The translations under genes were made by a program, and so were the position numbers. Below, piece after piece: positions 13,720 to 22,301 of a stretch of DNA of 25,656 bases. Source of the stretch: JAKFWI01 sp031398975 (GTDB taxonomy: Bacteria > Pseudomonadota > Alphaproteobacteria > Caulobacterales > Aquidulcibacteraceae). The notes below the pieces were generated by a model. That model was not told where the DNA came from. It was given only the letters and a program-made list of their open reading frames with translations, and did not search any database. The stretch is from positions 1-25,656 of the forward strand of contig JANNOI010000026.1 in assembly GCA_031398975.1 (NCBI GenBank). The letters are read 5' to 3'. Every line of letters starts with the position of its first letter. The first letter of the stretch is position 1.

Positions 13720-15203
13720 TCCTCGTAGCGCGCCGCCACCAGCCGGTTCACCAGCCGCACGCCTAACCCGGTCGCCCAGCCGGGCGAGAGCGGATCCTCG
13801 TAGGGCCCGGGCTTCCAGGCGGTGCCGGCGATGTCGAGATGGGCCCAGGGCACGCCGGGCTTGACGAAGCGGGCGATGAAATGGGCGCCCACGATCGAGC
13901 CCGCCGCCGGCTTGCCGGAGATGTTTTTCATGTCCGCGTTCGGGGTGTCGATCAGCTTGTCGTAAGCGGGGCCCAGCGGCATGCGCCACAGCGTCTCCCC
14001 CTCCGTCTGGCCGGCGCTCAGCAGACCATGGGCGAGGTCCTCGTCATTGGCGAACAGGCCCGCATGCTCGTGCCCCAGCGACACGATGATCGCCCCCGTC
14101 AGGGTGGCGAAATCGATGATGGCGGTGGGGGCGACCTTCTCCTGCGCGTACCAGATAGCGTCGGCGAGCACGAGGCGGCCCTCGGCGTCGGTGTTGAGCA
14201 CCTCGATCGTCTGGCCGGACATGGAGGTGACGATGTCGCCCGGGCGCTGGGCCGAGCCGTCGGGCATGTTCTCCACCAGCGCGATCACGCCCACGACATT
14301 GGCGCGCGCCTTGCGGGCCGACAGCGCCTTCATCGCGCCCATGACGGCGGCGGCGCCGCCCATGTCGCCCTTCATGTCCTCCATGCCGCCGGGCTGTTTC
14401 AGCGAAATGCCGCCGGTGTCGAACGTCACGCCCTTGCCCACGAGCACCAAGGGCTGGGCGCCCTTGTTGCGCGCCCCGCGCCACGTCATCACGACGAGCT
14501 GGGTCTCGCGCGGGCTGCCCTGGCCCACGCCGAGCAGCGCGTTCATGCTGAGCTTTTCGAGCTGGGCCTCGCCCAGGATCTCCACCTCCACGCCATGCTC
14601 CTCCAGCGCCTTGGCGCGGCGGGCGAATTCGGCGGGATAGAGGATGTTGGCGGGCTCGTTCACGAGGTCGCGCGCCAGCAGCACGCCGTCCACCACCACG
14701 CTCTGGACTTCAAAGCGCGCCTTGGCCGCGGCCGGCCCGTCCGTCACAACCTGGACTTCGGTGAGCGAGGGCTTCTGCTCGGGCTTCAGCTTGGTGCGGT
14801 AGGGATCGAACCGATAGGCGGCGAGGCGCGCCCCGCAGGCCGCGCGCGCGGCGGCTTCCGCGGCGGGGACGGCGGGAAACCCGTCCGGCAGCAGAACGAG
14901 CTTTTCCGCGCCCGAGGCGATCAGGCGGCGCACCGCCGCCCCCGCCCAACGCTCCACCGACAAGGGCTCCACCTTGTCCGGCGCGCCGACGCCGATCACC
15001 AGCAGGCGGCCCGCCTCGATCCCCGCAGGCGCAAGGATTTCCAGCACCTGGCCGGACGCGCCGGTGAAGCGGGCGGCGGCGGCGGCCTTTTCGATCACCC
15101 CGCCCGCCCCGATCGTTTGACCATGAGGCGTGATCGCGCCGCCCTCCACGGCCATGACCGCGATCGCATCGCCGCGCCCTTCGGTAACGAACTTGACGTC
15201 CAT
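13716..15203 (-). CDS. pepA: Leucyl aminopeptidase (M17, cytosol aminopeptidase)
   Basis: 495 residues, usual length. Two-metal enzyme that removes N-terminal residues, preferring leucine, in peptide turnover; E. coli PepA also binds DNA as an architectural factor. The N-terminal regulatory domain covers about 1-165. In the catalytic domain K257 and D262 lie in LVGKGVTFDTGGISLK, D280 in MKGDMGGAAAV, and the signature NTDAEGRL is 337-344 with D339, E341 and R343. All metal ligands are present. Start ATG 15203 has a GAGGG run just upstream. It overlaps holC by ATGA. It diverges from lptF across 259 bases that carry repeat copy B, which begins only 20 bases before its start codon. Confidence 0.97.
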   Translation of the reverse strand: MDVKFVTEGRGDAIAVMAVEGGAITPHGQTIGAGGVIEKAAAAARFTGASGQVLEILAPAGIEAGRLLVIGVGAPDKVEPLSVERWAGAAVRRLIASGAEKLVLLPDGFPAVPAAEAAARAACGARLAAYRFDPYRTKLKPEQKPSLTEVQVVTDGPAAAKARFEVQSVVVDGVLLARDLVNEPANILYPAEFARRAKALEEHGVEVEILGEAQLEKLSMNALLGVGQGSPRETQLVVMTWRGARNKGAQPLVLVGKGVTFDTGGISLKQPGGMEDMKGDMGGAAAVMGAMKALSARKARANVVGVIALVENMPDGSAQRPGDIVTSMSGQTIEVLNTDAEGRLVLADAIWYAQEKVAPTAIIDFATLTGAIIVSLGHEHAGLFANDEDLAHGLLSAGQTEGETLWRMPLGPAYDKLIDTPNADMKNISGKPAAGSIVGAHFIARFVKPGVPWAHLDIAGTAWKPGPYEDPLSPGWATGLGVRLVNRLVAARYEE

Positions 15204-15223
15204 GAGCCCTCGCCGTTAGCGCG

Positions 15224-15337
15224 CTAGAGTGGTTCTCGACTGGATTGAATCAATCCAATCGAGAAAAACCGCTCTACACTTTAAGGTAGACCGTTTCTCG
15301 TCCGAAAACCGCGTAACACTTTTCGGGAAACGGTCTA
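15224..15337 (-). repeat. 114-bp two-hairpin dispersed repeat, copy B
   Basis: Reverse-oriented partner of 4953-5066, equal in length, about six substitutions. Here it sits in the divergent pepA/lptF intergenic region, so its position differs in kind from copy A, which lies between gene ends. Its second hairpin is longer: around 15234-15262 the arms pair over 14 positions with one G-U-type pair and a single loop base. The ends again carry CTAG-like sequence (15224-15227 and across 15335-15338). Both strands can be translated into a short spurious peptide in several frames. Confidence 0.9.
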
Positions 15338-15462
15338 GTGCGACGTTCCAGCCACACGCCAGGCGCGGCCGCAGCGCTTCAACCTTTATCCGCGTAGTGG
15401 TAACGAGGCGCGCCGGAGATGAAAAGCGGCCTCGCGGGGGCGCTTCGGCGTGAAAGGGTCTC

Positions 15463-16593
15463 ATGCGCGCGTTCCAGTATTACGTGCTGCGCCAGATCCT
15501 CGCGCCGCTGTTTGCGATCCTGGCCGCCCTGATCGCCATCGCCATCCTCACCCAGGGGTTGGGCCAGCTCGATCTGATCGTCAACCAGCGCGGGTCGGGC
15601 TTTGCGTTTCTGTGGGTCACGATCCTCGCCTTGCCGCAGCTTTTGTCGCTGATCCTGCCGCTCGCCCTGTTTTTCGCCGTCGCCTACGCGATCAACCGGC
15701 TGCACACCGACAGCGAGCTCGTGGTGGCGTTCGCGGCCGGGGTCTCGCAATGGCAGATCATCGCGCCGGTGTTCCGGCTGGCCACGGTTGCGGCGCTGGC
15801 GCAGCTGGTGGTGGGGGTGCTGGTGCAGCCGGCTTCCTACCGGGAGATGCGCGAGACGGTGTACGCCATCCGCGGCGATCTCGCGGCCTCGATGGTGCGC
15901 GAGGGCGCGTTCACAACCCCCGCCGACGGGCTGACGCTCTACACCCGCGCCTCCGAAGGCGGCGAGATGCTGGACGTGATGGTCCATGACAGCCGCAATC
16001 CAAAGCGCCCTGTGACCTACACCGCCCGGCGCGGCGCCACCGCCATGGTCGAGGGCCGCCCCGCCATCATCATGCATGACGGCCAGATCCAGCAGCCCAA
16101 GCCGGACGGCGCGGTGGACCTGCTGGATTTCGACCAATACGTGCTGGAGCTCGGCGAATTCATCGGCGAACAAGACGCCCTCGTTCTCAAAGCCTCCGAC
16201 CGCTACCTCTCGGAATTGTTCGCCCCCAACCGCGCCCATTATTACGACCAGGGCAATGTGGGGCGGTTCCTGGCGGAGGGGCATTCGCGCATCGCCTCGC
16301 CGCTTCTGAACATCGCCTTCGCCATGATCGCGCTGGCGGCGCTCGTGGGGGGCGATTTCAACCGGCGCGGCTATGGCGCGCGCATGGCGCAGGCGGCGGT
16401 CCTGGCGCTCACGCTGCGGCTCGTCGCCCTGGCGATCCAGGCTGCGGCGCGGGACGAGCCGGCCTTGAATATCGTGCAATATGCGTTGCCGATCGCCGTC
16501 ACCGCGGCGGCTATCTGGGTGACCGCGGCCAACCGCCGGCCGCGCCCGCGCCGCGCCCGCGCCACGATGCGCAACGAATACGCCCCCGTCTGA
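15463..16593 (+). CDS. lptF: LPS export ABC transporter permease LptF
   Basis: 376 residues. One of the two inner-membrane permeases of the LptB2FG complex that lifts lipopolysaccharide out of the inner membrane onto the periplasmic Lpt bridge. Topology visible: an N-terminal membrane helix (about 8-32), two more hydrophobic helices to about 120 (LPQLLSLILPLALFFAVAYAINRL), a periplasmic beta-jellyroll (about 125-270), and three C-terminal helices from about 280. The family feature INRLHTDSELVVAFAAGVS (coupling-helix region for LptB) is present. Start ATG 15463 follows AAAGGG with 4 bases between. It is the first gene of the lptF-lptG-lptD-surA-pdxA-rsmA operon; lptG starts 12 bases after its stop. 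The C-terminal tail is arginine-rich. Confidence 0.95.
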   Translation: MRAFQYYVLRQILAPLFAILAALIAIAILTQGLGQLDLIVNQRGSGFAFLWVTILALPQLLSLILPLALFFAVAYAINRLHTDSELVVAFAAGVSQWQIIAPVFRLATVAALAQLVVGVLVQPASYREMRETVYAIRGDLAASMVREGAFTTPADGLTLYTRASEGGEMLDVMVHDSRNPKRPVTYTARRGATAMVEGRPAIIMHDGQIQQPKPDGAVDLLDFDQYVLELGEFIGEQDALVLKASDRYLSELFAPNRAHYYDQGNVGRFLAEGHSRIASPLLNIAFAMIALAALVGGDFNRRGYGARMAQAAVLALTLRLVALAIQAAARDEPALNIVQYALPIAVTAAAIWVTAANRRPRPRRARATMRNEYAPV

Positions 16594-16605
16594 ACTGGCC
16601 CTGCG

Positions 16606-17709
16606 ATGCACTTCATCTTCACCCGCCTGGGGCGCTATCTGATCGCGCAGACGGTCTCCGCGATAGCGCTGACGCTCGCGGGGGTGGCCGCCACCACCCT
16701 TCTGGTCGACGTCGTCGAGCAATTGCGCACCGTGGGCGCGCGCACCGAGCTCAGCCTCGGCCAGGCGCTGTTCCTGACGCTTTTAAAGACCCCGCAATTG
16801 ATCGAGCAGACGCTGCCTTTCATCGTTCTGGTGGGGGTGATGATCGCGCTGTTGCGGCTCAACCGGCGCAGCGAATTGGTGGCCATCCGCGCGTCGGGGG
16901 TTTCGGCGTGGCGCTTCCTTGCGCCGGCAGCCACCGTCGCGTTCGCGATCGGAGTGTTCGCAAGCCTGGTGCTGAACCCGGTCGGGGCGCGCCTCTATGA
17001 GCTCTACGAGGCCGAGACCGGACGCCTCACGGGGCGGGACAAGGACGCCGTGACCCGCACCGGCATCTGGCTCCGCCAGGGCGACCAGACGCAGCAGATC
17101 GTCATCCACGCCGATGCGGTAGATCCCCGCAGGGCCACGCTGGAGCGGGCGACCTTGATGGTGTTCAACGTCAGTCCGGACGGATCGCTCGCGTTCGCGC
17201 GCCGGATCGTGGCGGCGGAAGCCGCGCTGCGCCCGGGGTTCTGGCAATTGCGCGACGTGGTGGAGGCGGGCCAGGGCCAGGCGCTGGAGCGCCACGCGCA
17301 ATTGGCCATCCCCACCCCGCTCCAGCCCAGCGCCCTGTTCGACCGCTTCGTCAATCCGGTGACGCTGTCCTTCTGGCGCCTGCCCAGCTTCATCGCCCAG
17401 GCGCGGGCGGCGGGGCTTGCGCCGGTCGTGTACGAACTCAAATGGCATGCGCTTTTGGCGACGCCCGCCCTCCTGATGGCGATGGCCGCCCTGGGCGCGG
17501 TATTTTCATTGCGGCTGCAACGCCTTGGCGGGGTGGCGCAATGGGCGATGACGGGGGTGTCGATCGGATTTCTGCTGTTCTTTCTGGGCCGACTCATCGG
17601 AGCTTTCGCTTCCGCGGAGATGACCCCGCCGTTCCTGGCGGCGTGGGCTCCGCCCGTGGCGGGGTTCTTCGGCGCGATGGCGGTGCTCTCCTCCCTGGAG
17701 GACGGTTGA
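16606..17709 (+). CDS. lptG: LPS export ABC transporter permease LptG
   Basis: 367 residues. Partner permease of LptF. Seen: an N-terminal helix (about 10-35, then VDVVEQLR), helices around 60-85 (LPFIVLVGVMIALLRLN), the coupling region NRRSELVAIRASGVSAWRFLAP (about 86-107), a periplasmic domain (about 130-270), and C-terminal helices including ALLATPALLMAMAALGAVFSLRL and GFLLFFLGRLIGAFA. The latter blocks are typical of LptG and distinguish it from LptF. It lies 12 bases after lptF and 65 bases before the lptD ATG. The ATPase LptB is not in this window, as is usual. Confidence 0.95.
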   Translation: MHFIFTRLGRYLIAQTVSAIALTLAGVAATTLLVDVVEQLRTVGARTELSLGQALFLTLLKTPQLIEQTLPFIVLVGVMIALLRLNRRSELVAIRASGVSAWRFLAPAATVAFAIGVFASLVLNPVGARLYELYEAETGRLTGRDKDAVTRTGIWLRQGDQTQQIVIHADAVDPRRATLERATLMVFNVSPDGSLAFARRIVAAEAALRPGFWQLRDVVEAGQGQALERHAQLAIPTPLQPSALFDRFVNPVTLSFWRLPSFIAQARAAGLAPVVYELKWHALLATPALLMAMAALGAVFSLRLQRLGGVAQWAMTGVSIGFLLFFLGRLIGAFASAEMTPPFLAAWAPPVAGFFGAMAVLSSLEDG

Positions 17710-17774
17710 CCACGCTGGACGCCCGCTCCGGTTGGGCGCTAGGAACTCGCGCGGGGGCGAAGCAGGGGAGCGGA

Positions 17775-20021
17775 ATGTCCCGATCGGATGAGGCTGCCGA
17801 CCGGAGAGACGAAAGCGCGGCCCATGTCTGGGCTGCGGCCGCGGCCATTGTGGTGGTGTGGCTGCCGGCGACGGGCCAGGCCCAAAGCCCCGCCCAGCCG
17901 ATCCCCGAACCCAATGCCCAGATCGACCAGGCCCAGGCCGGCCCCGCCGTGCTGCTCGAGGCCGATGAGCTCGTCAATGACGAAGCCGCCGGCACGATCA
18001 CCGCCACCGGCAATGTCGAGGCGCGCTACGAGGGACGGACCCTGCGCGCGGACCGGGTGGTCTATGACCTCAAAAAGCGCACCGTGCGCGCCCAGGGCCG
18101 CGTGGAGATCCTCGACGCCGACGGGACGGTGCGCTTCGCCGAGGACGTGGAGGTGGACGAGGCGCTGAACGCCGGCGTGGCCACCCAGTTCAGCGCCCGC
18201 ATCCCGGGCGGGGGCACGGCCGCGGCGGCCTCCGCCATCACCCGGCCGGACGGGGTCAACCAGCTGAACCGGGTGGTCTACACCGCCTGCCCGGTCTGCA
18301 AGGAAGGCGAAGGCGGGCCTACATGGCGGCTGCGCGCGCGCAAAGCCTCGCAGAACCCGAACACCGACATGATCTCCTACCGCGACGTGGTGATCCAGGT
18401 GCATGGCGTGCCGGTGATCTACCTGCCCTATTTCGCCCACCCCGATCCCTCGGCGGGGCGCAAATCCGGGTTCCTCGCCCCCGACCTCGGCAATAATCGA
18501 AGGCTCGGGACGTTCTACGAACAGCCTTATTATTGGGCGCTGTCGCCCTACCAGGACCTGACGGTCTCCCCGCAATTCCACTCCAACGTGAACCCGCTGC
18601 TCAATCTGAGCTACCGGAAGCGCTTCTATTCCGGCGCGGTCTCGTTCGAGGGCGGGCTTACCTACGAGAGCGATTTCGACAATGACGGCGAGCGCTTCGG
18701 CCAGGACGCGCTGCGCAGCCACGTGTTCGGCCAGGGCGCGTTCCGGATCAACGATTATTGGGATTGGGGCTTCAACGTCGCGCGCGCCTCCGACGATCTC
18801 TACATCAAGCGCTACGACATCGCGGGCGACGCCCCGCGCCAGGGCCGGATCTCGAGCGACCTTTCGCGCCTGTTCTCCGAGATCGAGATCGAAGGCCAGG
18901 ACACCCGCTCCTACACCAATCTCGCCTTCATCGCCGCCCAGGGTCTGCGCGAGGGCGATACGGAGGCCGAGCTGCCGCTCGTGCTGCCGGTGGGCGAGGT
19001 GGAGCGCGTCTATCGCGATCCCCTGTTCGACGGTCAGCTCAAGCTCCGCGGCTCCACCGCCAATCTTGTGCGCAGCGAAGGCGTGGACAGCGCCCGCGTC
19101 AGCGGGGGCGTGGCCTGGAACAAGGAAGCGGTGTTCGGCCCGGGCCTGGTGGCGGGCCCGTTCGTGGAAGGCCGAAGCGACCTCTACCGCGTCTCGAACT
19201 ATTCCGGCGCCGAGGAGAGCGAAACCATCTCGCGCAATCTGGGGATGGCTGGGGTGGAGCTGCGCTGGCCGCTGATGCGGGCGGGCGAAGCGCTGGACGT
19301 GGTGATCGAGCCGATCGCCATGGCGGTGGTGGGCTCCAATGGCGGTTCCGACAGCCGCATCCCGAACGAAGACAGCATCTCCTTCGAGCTCGACGATTCC
19401 AACCTGTTCCGCGCCAATGTGGTGCCGAACTACGACCTCTGGGAATCCGGGGCGCGGGTGAGCGTGGGCGTGCGCGCCACCGCCTCCACCGCCATAGGCG
19501 ACGCGAGCGTCGTGTTCGGCCGCCGCTGGCGGGCCGACGAGGACGACGCCTTCGACCCCACCACCAATCTCGACGGCGAGGCCTCCGATTATGTGGGCTC
19601 CGTCTCGGCCGATCTCGGGCGCCATTTCGGCGGCCAGGTGCGCGCGCGCCTCGACGAGGAGAGCCTGGCGGTCAACCGCCTCGACGCCACCCTGCGCGCG
19701 GCCTTATGGCGGGTTTCGGCCAGTGCGCGCTATTTCACCGTAGACGAGGCGCTGCGCGGCGCCGATCCGAGCCAGGAGATCGCCGCCACGGTCGGGGTGC
19801 AGCTGTCGCGCTCCTGGAATCTGAGCCACGGAATCCGGCGCGACCTGGATTCGGCCATAAACCTGTCCCAGGACACACGGCTATCGTTCCGCGACGATTG
19901 CACATTCCTGGAATTCGCCTACTCGCGGACCGAGACTTCCGATCGGCAATTGGGGCCCAGCGAGGGCTTCCAGATCCGCATCGGCCTGTCGACGCTGGGC
20001 ATGTTCGGCGGCGGCGAGTGA
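17775..20021 (+). CDS. lptD: LPS-assembly protein LptD
   Basis: 748 residues from the ATG at 17775, preceded by GGGGAG (17765-17770). A TTG at 17706 overlapping the lptG stop is in frame but has no such site. Outer-membrane barrel that, with lipoprotein LptE, inserts LPS into the outer leaflet. Residues 1-36 form a signal peptide with an unusually long, acidic n-region, hydrophobic core 18-30 and cleavage after TGQA. An OstA/LptA-like periplasmic domain spans about 57-150. The barrel domain follows, with VVIQVHGVPVIYLPYFAHPDPSAGRKSGFL and alternating aromatic strands. I see only three cysteines: C172 and C175 (YTACPVC) and C709 (DDCTFLEF). The E. coli protein has four. surA follows 37 bases later. 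Confidence 0.94.
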   Translation: MSRSDEAADRRDESAAHVWAAAAAIVVVWLPATGQAQSPAQPIPEPNAQIDQAQAGPAVLLEADELVNDEAAGTITATGNVEARYEGRTLRADRVVYDLKKRTVRAQGRVEILDADGTVRFAEDVEVDEALNAGVATQFSARIPGGGTAAAASAITRPDGVNQLNRVVYTACPVCKEGEGGPTWRLRARKASQNPNTDMISYRDVVIQVHGVPVIYLPYFAHPDPSAGRKSGFLAPDLGNNRRLGTFYEQPYYWALSPYQDLTVSPQFHSNVNPLLNLSYRKRFYSGAVSFEGGLTYESDFDNDGERFGQDALRSHVFGQGAFRINDYWDWGFNVARASDDLYIKRYDIAGDAPRQGRISSDLSRLFSEIEIEGQDTRSYTNLAFIAAQGLREGDTEAELPLVLPVGEVERVYRDPLFDGQLKLRGSTANLVRSEGVDSARVSGGVAWNKEAVFGPGLVAGPFVEGRSDLYRVSNYSGAEESETISRNLGMAGVELRWPLMRAGEALDVVIEPIAMAVVGSNGGSDSRIPNEDSISFELDDSNLFRANVVPNYDLWESGARVSVGVRATASTAIGDASVVFGRRWRADEDDAFDPTTNLDGEASDYVGSVSADLGRHFGGQVRARLDEESLAVNRLDATLRAALWRVSASARYFTVDEALRGADPSQEIAATVGVQLSRSWNLSHGIRRDLDSAINLSQDTRLSFRDDCTFLEFAYSRTETSDRQLGPSEGFQIRIGLSTLGMFGGGE

Positions 20022-20058
20022 TCGCACGGCCCGCCCATCCCGAGGGAGTGCTTAAGGC

Positions 20059-21294
20059 ATGAAGTTCACATCTGGTCGGGCGGCTGCGGCGGCGGCGCTG
20101 GCCGTGCTGGCGGCGGGCGCGGGCGCGGCTCAGGCGCAGCAGTCGGAGGGCGTGGCCGCGGTCGTCAATGACGAGGTGGTCTCCACGTTCGACGTGCGCC
20201 AGCGCGCGGGCCTCATCCTCGCCTCCGCCGGCATCGAGCCGACCGCCGAAACGCTGAAACAGGTCCGCACCCAGGCGCTGCGCGCTTTGGTGGACGAGCG
20301 CCTCCAGATCCAGGAAGCGCGGGAATACGACATCAAGATCGAGAAGGCCGCCGTGGACGACGCGCTGGCCGATATCGCCCGCTCCAACAAGTCGAGCGTC
20401 GAGGATCTGGGGCGTGAACTCGCCGGCGCGGGCTCGGGCCTGCAGACGCTGCGCCAGCAGCTCGAGGCCGATCTCGCCTGGCGGCGCCTGATCGGGGGCC
20501 GGTACGGCTCGCGCGTGCGCATCTCCAAGGTGCAGATCCAGGAGACGCTGGACCGCATCGTCGCCAATTCCGCAAAGCCCCAATATCTCGTCTCCGAAAT
20601 CCTGCTGCCGGCGGAAAAGCCCCAGGAATTCGAGGACGCCACCCAGGCCGCCAAGCGCCTGCTCGAAGAGATGCGCCGCGGGGTCGGGTTCTCCATGGTG
20701 GCGCGGCAATTCTCGTCGGCCCCCTCGGCGGCGGCCGGGGGCGATCTCGGCTGGCTTTCGGGGGCGGAGCTGCGCGCGGAGGTGCGCGCGCTCGTGGACG
20801 TGCTCCGGCCGGGCCAGGTGTCGGAGCCGGTGCGTGCGCCCAACGGGATCTACATCATCGCCCTGCGGGAGAAGCGCGAGGGGGTGGACCCCCAATCGCT
20901 CGCCCGGGTCACGCTGAAACAGGTCACCGCCGCCAAGGAGGCGCGCGCCGCGCTTGATCGCGGCCGCAAGCGCGTCAAGGGATGCGAGGGCATGGAGGCC
21001 GCTATCGGCGCGGTCGCTGGCCTGCAGGTGCTCGATCTGGGCGAGGTGGCGGAAACCGAACTCGCCGACGATATGCGCGCGCGCGTGGTCCAGACGGCCG
21101 CCGGCGAGGCCTCGGCGCTGTTCGACACGCCCTCCGGGGTCTCCACCGTGCTGGTGTGCAAACGCGAAGCGGTAGGCGGCTCCGTGCCCAGCCGGGACCA
21201 GATCGAAAACCGCCTCTACGAGCAGGAATTGGCGCTGCTGTCGGAGCGGTACCTGCGCAGCCTGCGGCGGGAATCGACGATCATCACCCGGTGA
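20059..21294 (+). CDS. surA: SurA-type periplasmic chaperone / peptidyl-prolyl isomerase
   Basis: 411 residues. Periplasmic chaperone that escorts unfolded outer-membrane proteins, LptD among its main clients in E. coli. The signal peptide is MKFTSGR plus a hydrophobic core, with cleavage after AQA near residue 27. The SurA N domain (about 30-165) contains GVAAVVNDEVVSTFDVRQRAGL and ALRALVDERLQIQEA. I can see one parvulin domain (about 172-275: SEILLPA, ARQFSSAPSAAAGGDLGWLSG, SEPVRAPNGIYIIAL). The second parvulin copy found in E. coli is replaced by a shorter unrelated-looking segment with two cysteines (GCEGME and VLVCKRE). It lies 37 bases after lptD and its stop overlaps the GTG of pdxA. 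Confidence 0.92.
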   Translation: MKFTSGRAAAAAALAVLAAGAGAAQAQQSEGVAAVVNDEVVSTFDVRQRAGLILASAGIEPTAETLKQVRTQALRALVDERLQIQEAREYDIKIEKAAVDDALADIARSNKSSVEDLGRELAGAGSGLQTLRQQLEADLAWRRLIGGRYGSRVRISKVQIQETLDRIVANSAKPQYLVSEILLPAEKPQEFEDATQAAKRLLEEMRRGVGFSMVARQFSSAPSAAAGGDLGWLSGAELRAEVRALVDVLRPGQVSEPVRAPNGIYIIALREKREGVDPQSLARVTLKQVTAAKEARAALDRGRKRVKGCEGMEAAIGAVAGLQVLDLGEVAETELADDMRARVVQTAAGEASALFDTPSGVSTVLVCKREAVGGSVPSRDQIENRLYEQELALLSERYLRSLRRESTIITR

Positions 21295-22301
21295 CGACCC
21301 GGGAGGGGCCCCCGATCGCTATATCCATGGGCGATCCGGCGGGGGTGGGGCCTGAGATCATCGTCAAGGCGTGGGCCGCGCGCCAGGCGCTGGACCTCCC
21401 CGCGTTCGTAAGCGTCGGCGATCCCGAGGCGTTCGCGCGCGCCGCGCACCGGCTTGGCGTGCGCCTGCCGGTGAGGGAAGGCGCCGGCGGGCCGGACGAA
21501 GTCTTTAAGGTGGCGCCGGTTCCTCTCGCCCGCGCCGAGACCCCAGGCCTCCCCGACCCCGCCAACGCGCCCGCCGTGATCGCGGCTATCTCAGAAGGCG
21601 TGCGCCTGACGCTGGCGGGGGAGGCCTCCGCGCTCGTCACCTGCCCGATCGCCAAGGCGACGCTCTACGCCGCGGGCTTTCCCCATCCCGGCCACACCGA
21701 ATTCGTCGCCGCGCTGACCGCGGAGGCCCCGTTCGAGGGGCCGCGCGGGCCGGTGATGATGCTGTCGGGACCGACGCTGCGGGTGGCGCTCGCGTCCATC
21801 CACGTATCGCTTCGCCAGGCGCTGGACGGGCTCACCACCGAGCGCATCGTGGCGGTGGCGCAGGTGGTCGATGCGGCGTTGCGGCGCGATTATGGGGTGG
21901 CCAGGCCCCGCATCGCGCTCGCAGGGCTGAACCCCCATGCCGGGGAAGGCGGGTCGCTGGGGCGGGAGGAGATCGAGATCGTCAATCCCGCCGCCGCCCA
22001 GGCGCGCGCGCTGGGGCTCGACATCACCGACGCGCAGCCGCCGGATTCGCTGTTTCACGCCGAGGCCCGCGCCCGCGCGGACGCGGTCTTGTGTCTCTAC
22101 CACGACCAGGGCCTCATCCCGCTGAAAACCCTGCACTTCTGGGACGCGGTCAACACCACGCTCGGGCTGGCGATCGTGCGCACCTCGCCCGACCATGGCG
22201 TGGCGTTCGATATTGCGGGCAAGGGTGTAGCCCGCGCGGACAGCCTGATCGCGGCGCTGCGCGAGGCTGCTGCGATCGCGGCGCGCCGCGCGCGTGGGTG
22301 A
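21291..22301 (+). CDS. pdxA: 4-hydroxythreonine-4-phosphate dehydrogenase
   Basis: 336 residues from the GTG at 21291. The ATG at 21327 is too late because it cuts the conserved strand IAISMGDPAGVGPEI. NAD-dependent enzyme of DXP-dependent vitamin B6 synthesis: oxidises 4-phosphohydroxy-L-threonine to the amino ketone that PdxJ joins to deoxyxylulose phosphate. The metal-binding histidines are H170 (IHVSLRQAL), H215 (GLNPHAGEGG) and H270 (YHDQGLIPLK). Their 45- and 55-residue spacing equals that of H166/H211/H266 in E. coli. CPIAKATL and GHTEF are also family motifs. The GTG overlaps the surA stop (GTGA) and the gene's end overlaps rsmA by 8 bases, so the three are probably translationally coupled. 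Confidence 0.95.
   Translation: MTTREGPPIAISMGDPAGVGPEIIVKAWAARQALDLPAFVSVGDPEAFARAAHRLGVRLPVREGAGGPDEVFKVAPVPLARAETPGLPDPANAPAVIAAISEGVRLTLAGEASALVTCPIAKATLYAAGFPHPGHTEFVAALTAEAPFEGPRGPVMMLSGPTLRVALASIHVSLRQALDGLTTERIVAVAQVVDAALRRDYGVARPRIALAGLNPHAGEGGSLGREEIEIVNPAAAQARALGLDITDAQPPDSLFHAEARARADAVLCLYHDQGLIPLKTLHFWDAVNTTLGLAIVRTSPDHGVAFDIAGKGVARADSLIAALREAAAIAARRARG

Noticed and set aside
15216..15464. Short frame giving a peptide almost identical to one read from 4951-5070
   Set aside because: The shared peptide is just the translation of the 114-bp repeat; the frames differ elsewhere and the element is a double hairpin, so no protein is supported.
15379..16722. 447-codon open frame on the minus strand antisense to lptF
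   Set aside because: It lies wholly against lptF, a well-supported membrane protein gene; its translation is rich in R, H, G and Q with no recognisable domain, the usual result of high-GC antisense frames.
17739..19625. 628-codon minus-strand open frame antisense to lptD
   Set aside because: Long only because stop codons are rare in this composition; no domain, no start context, and the plus strand encodes a clear LptD.
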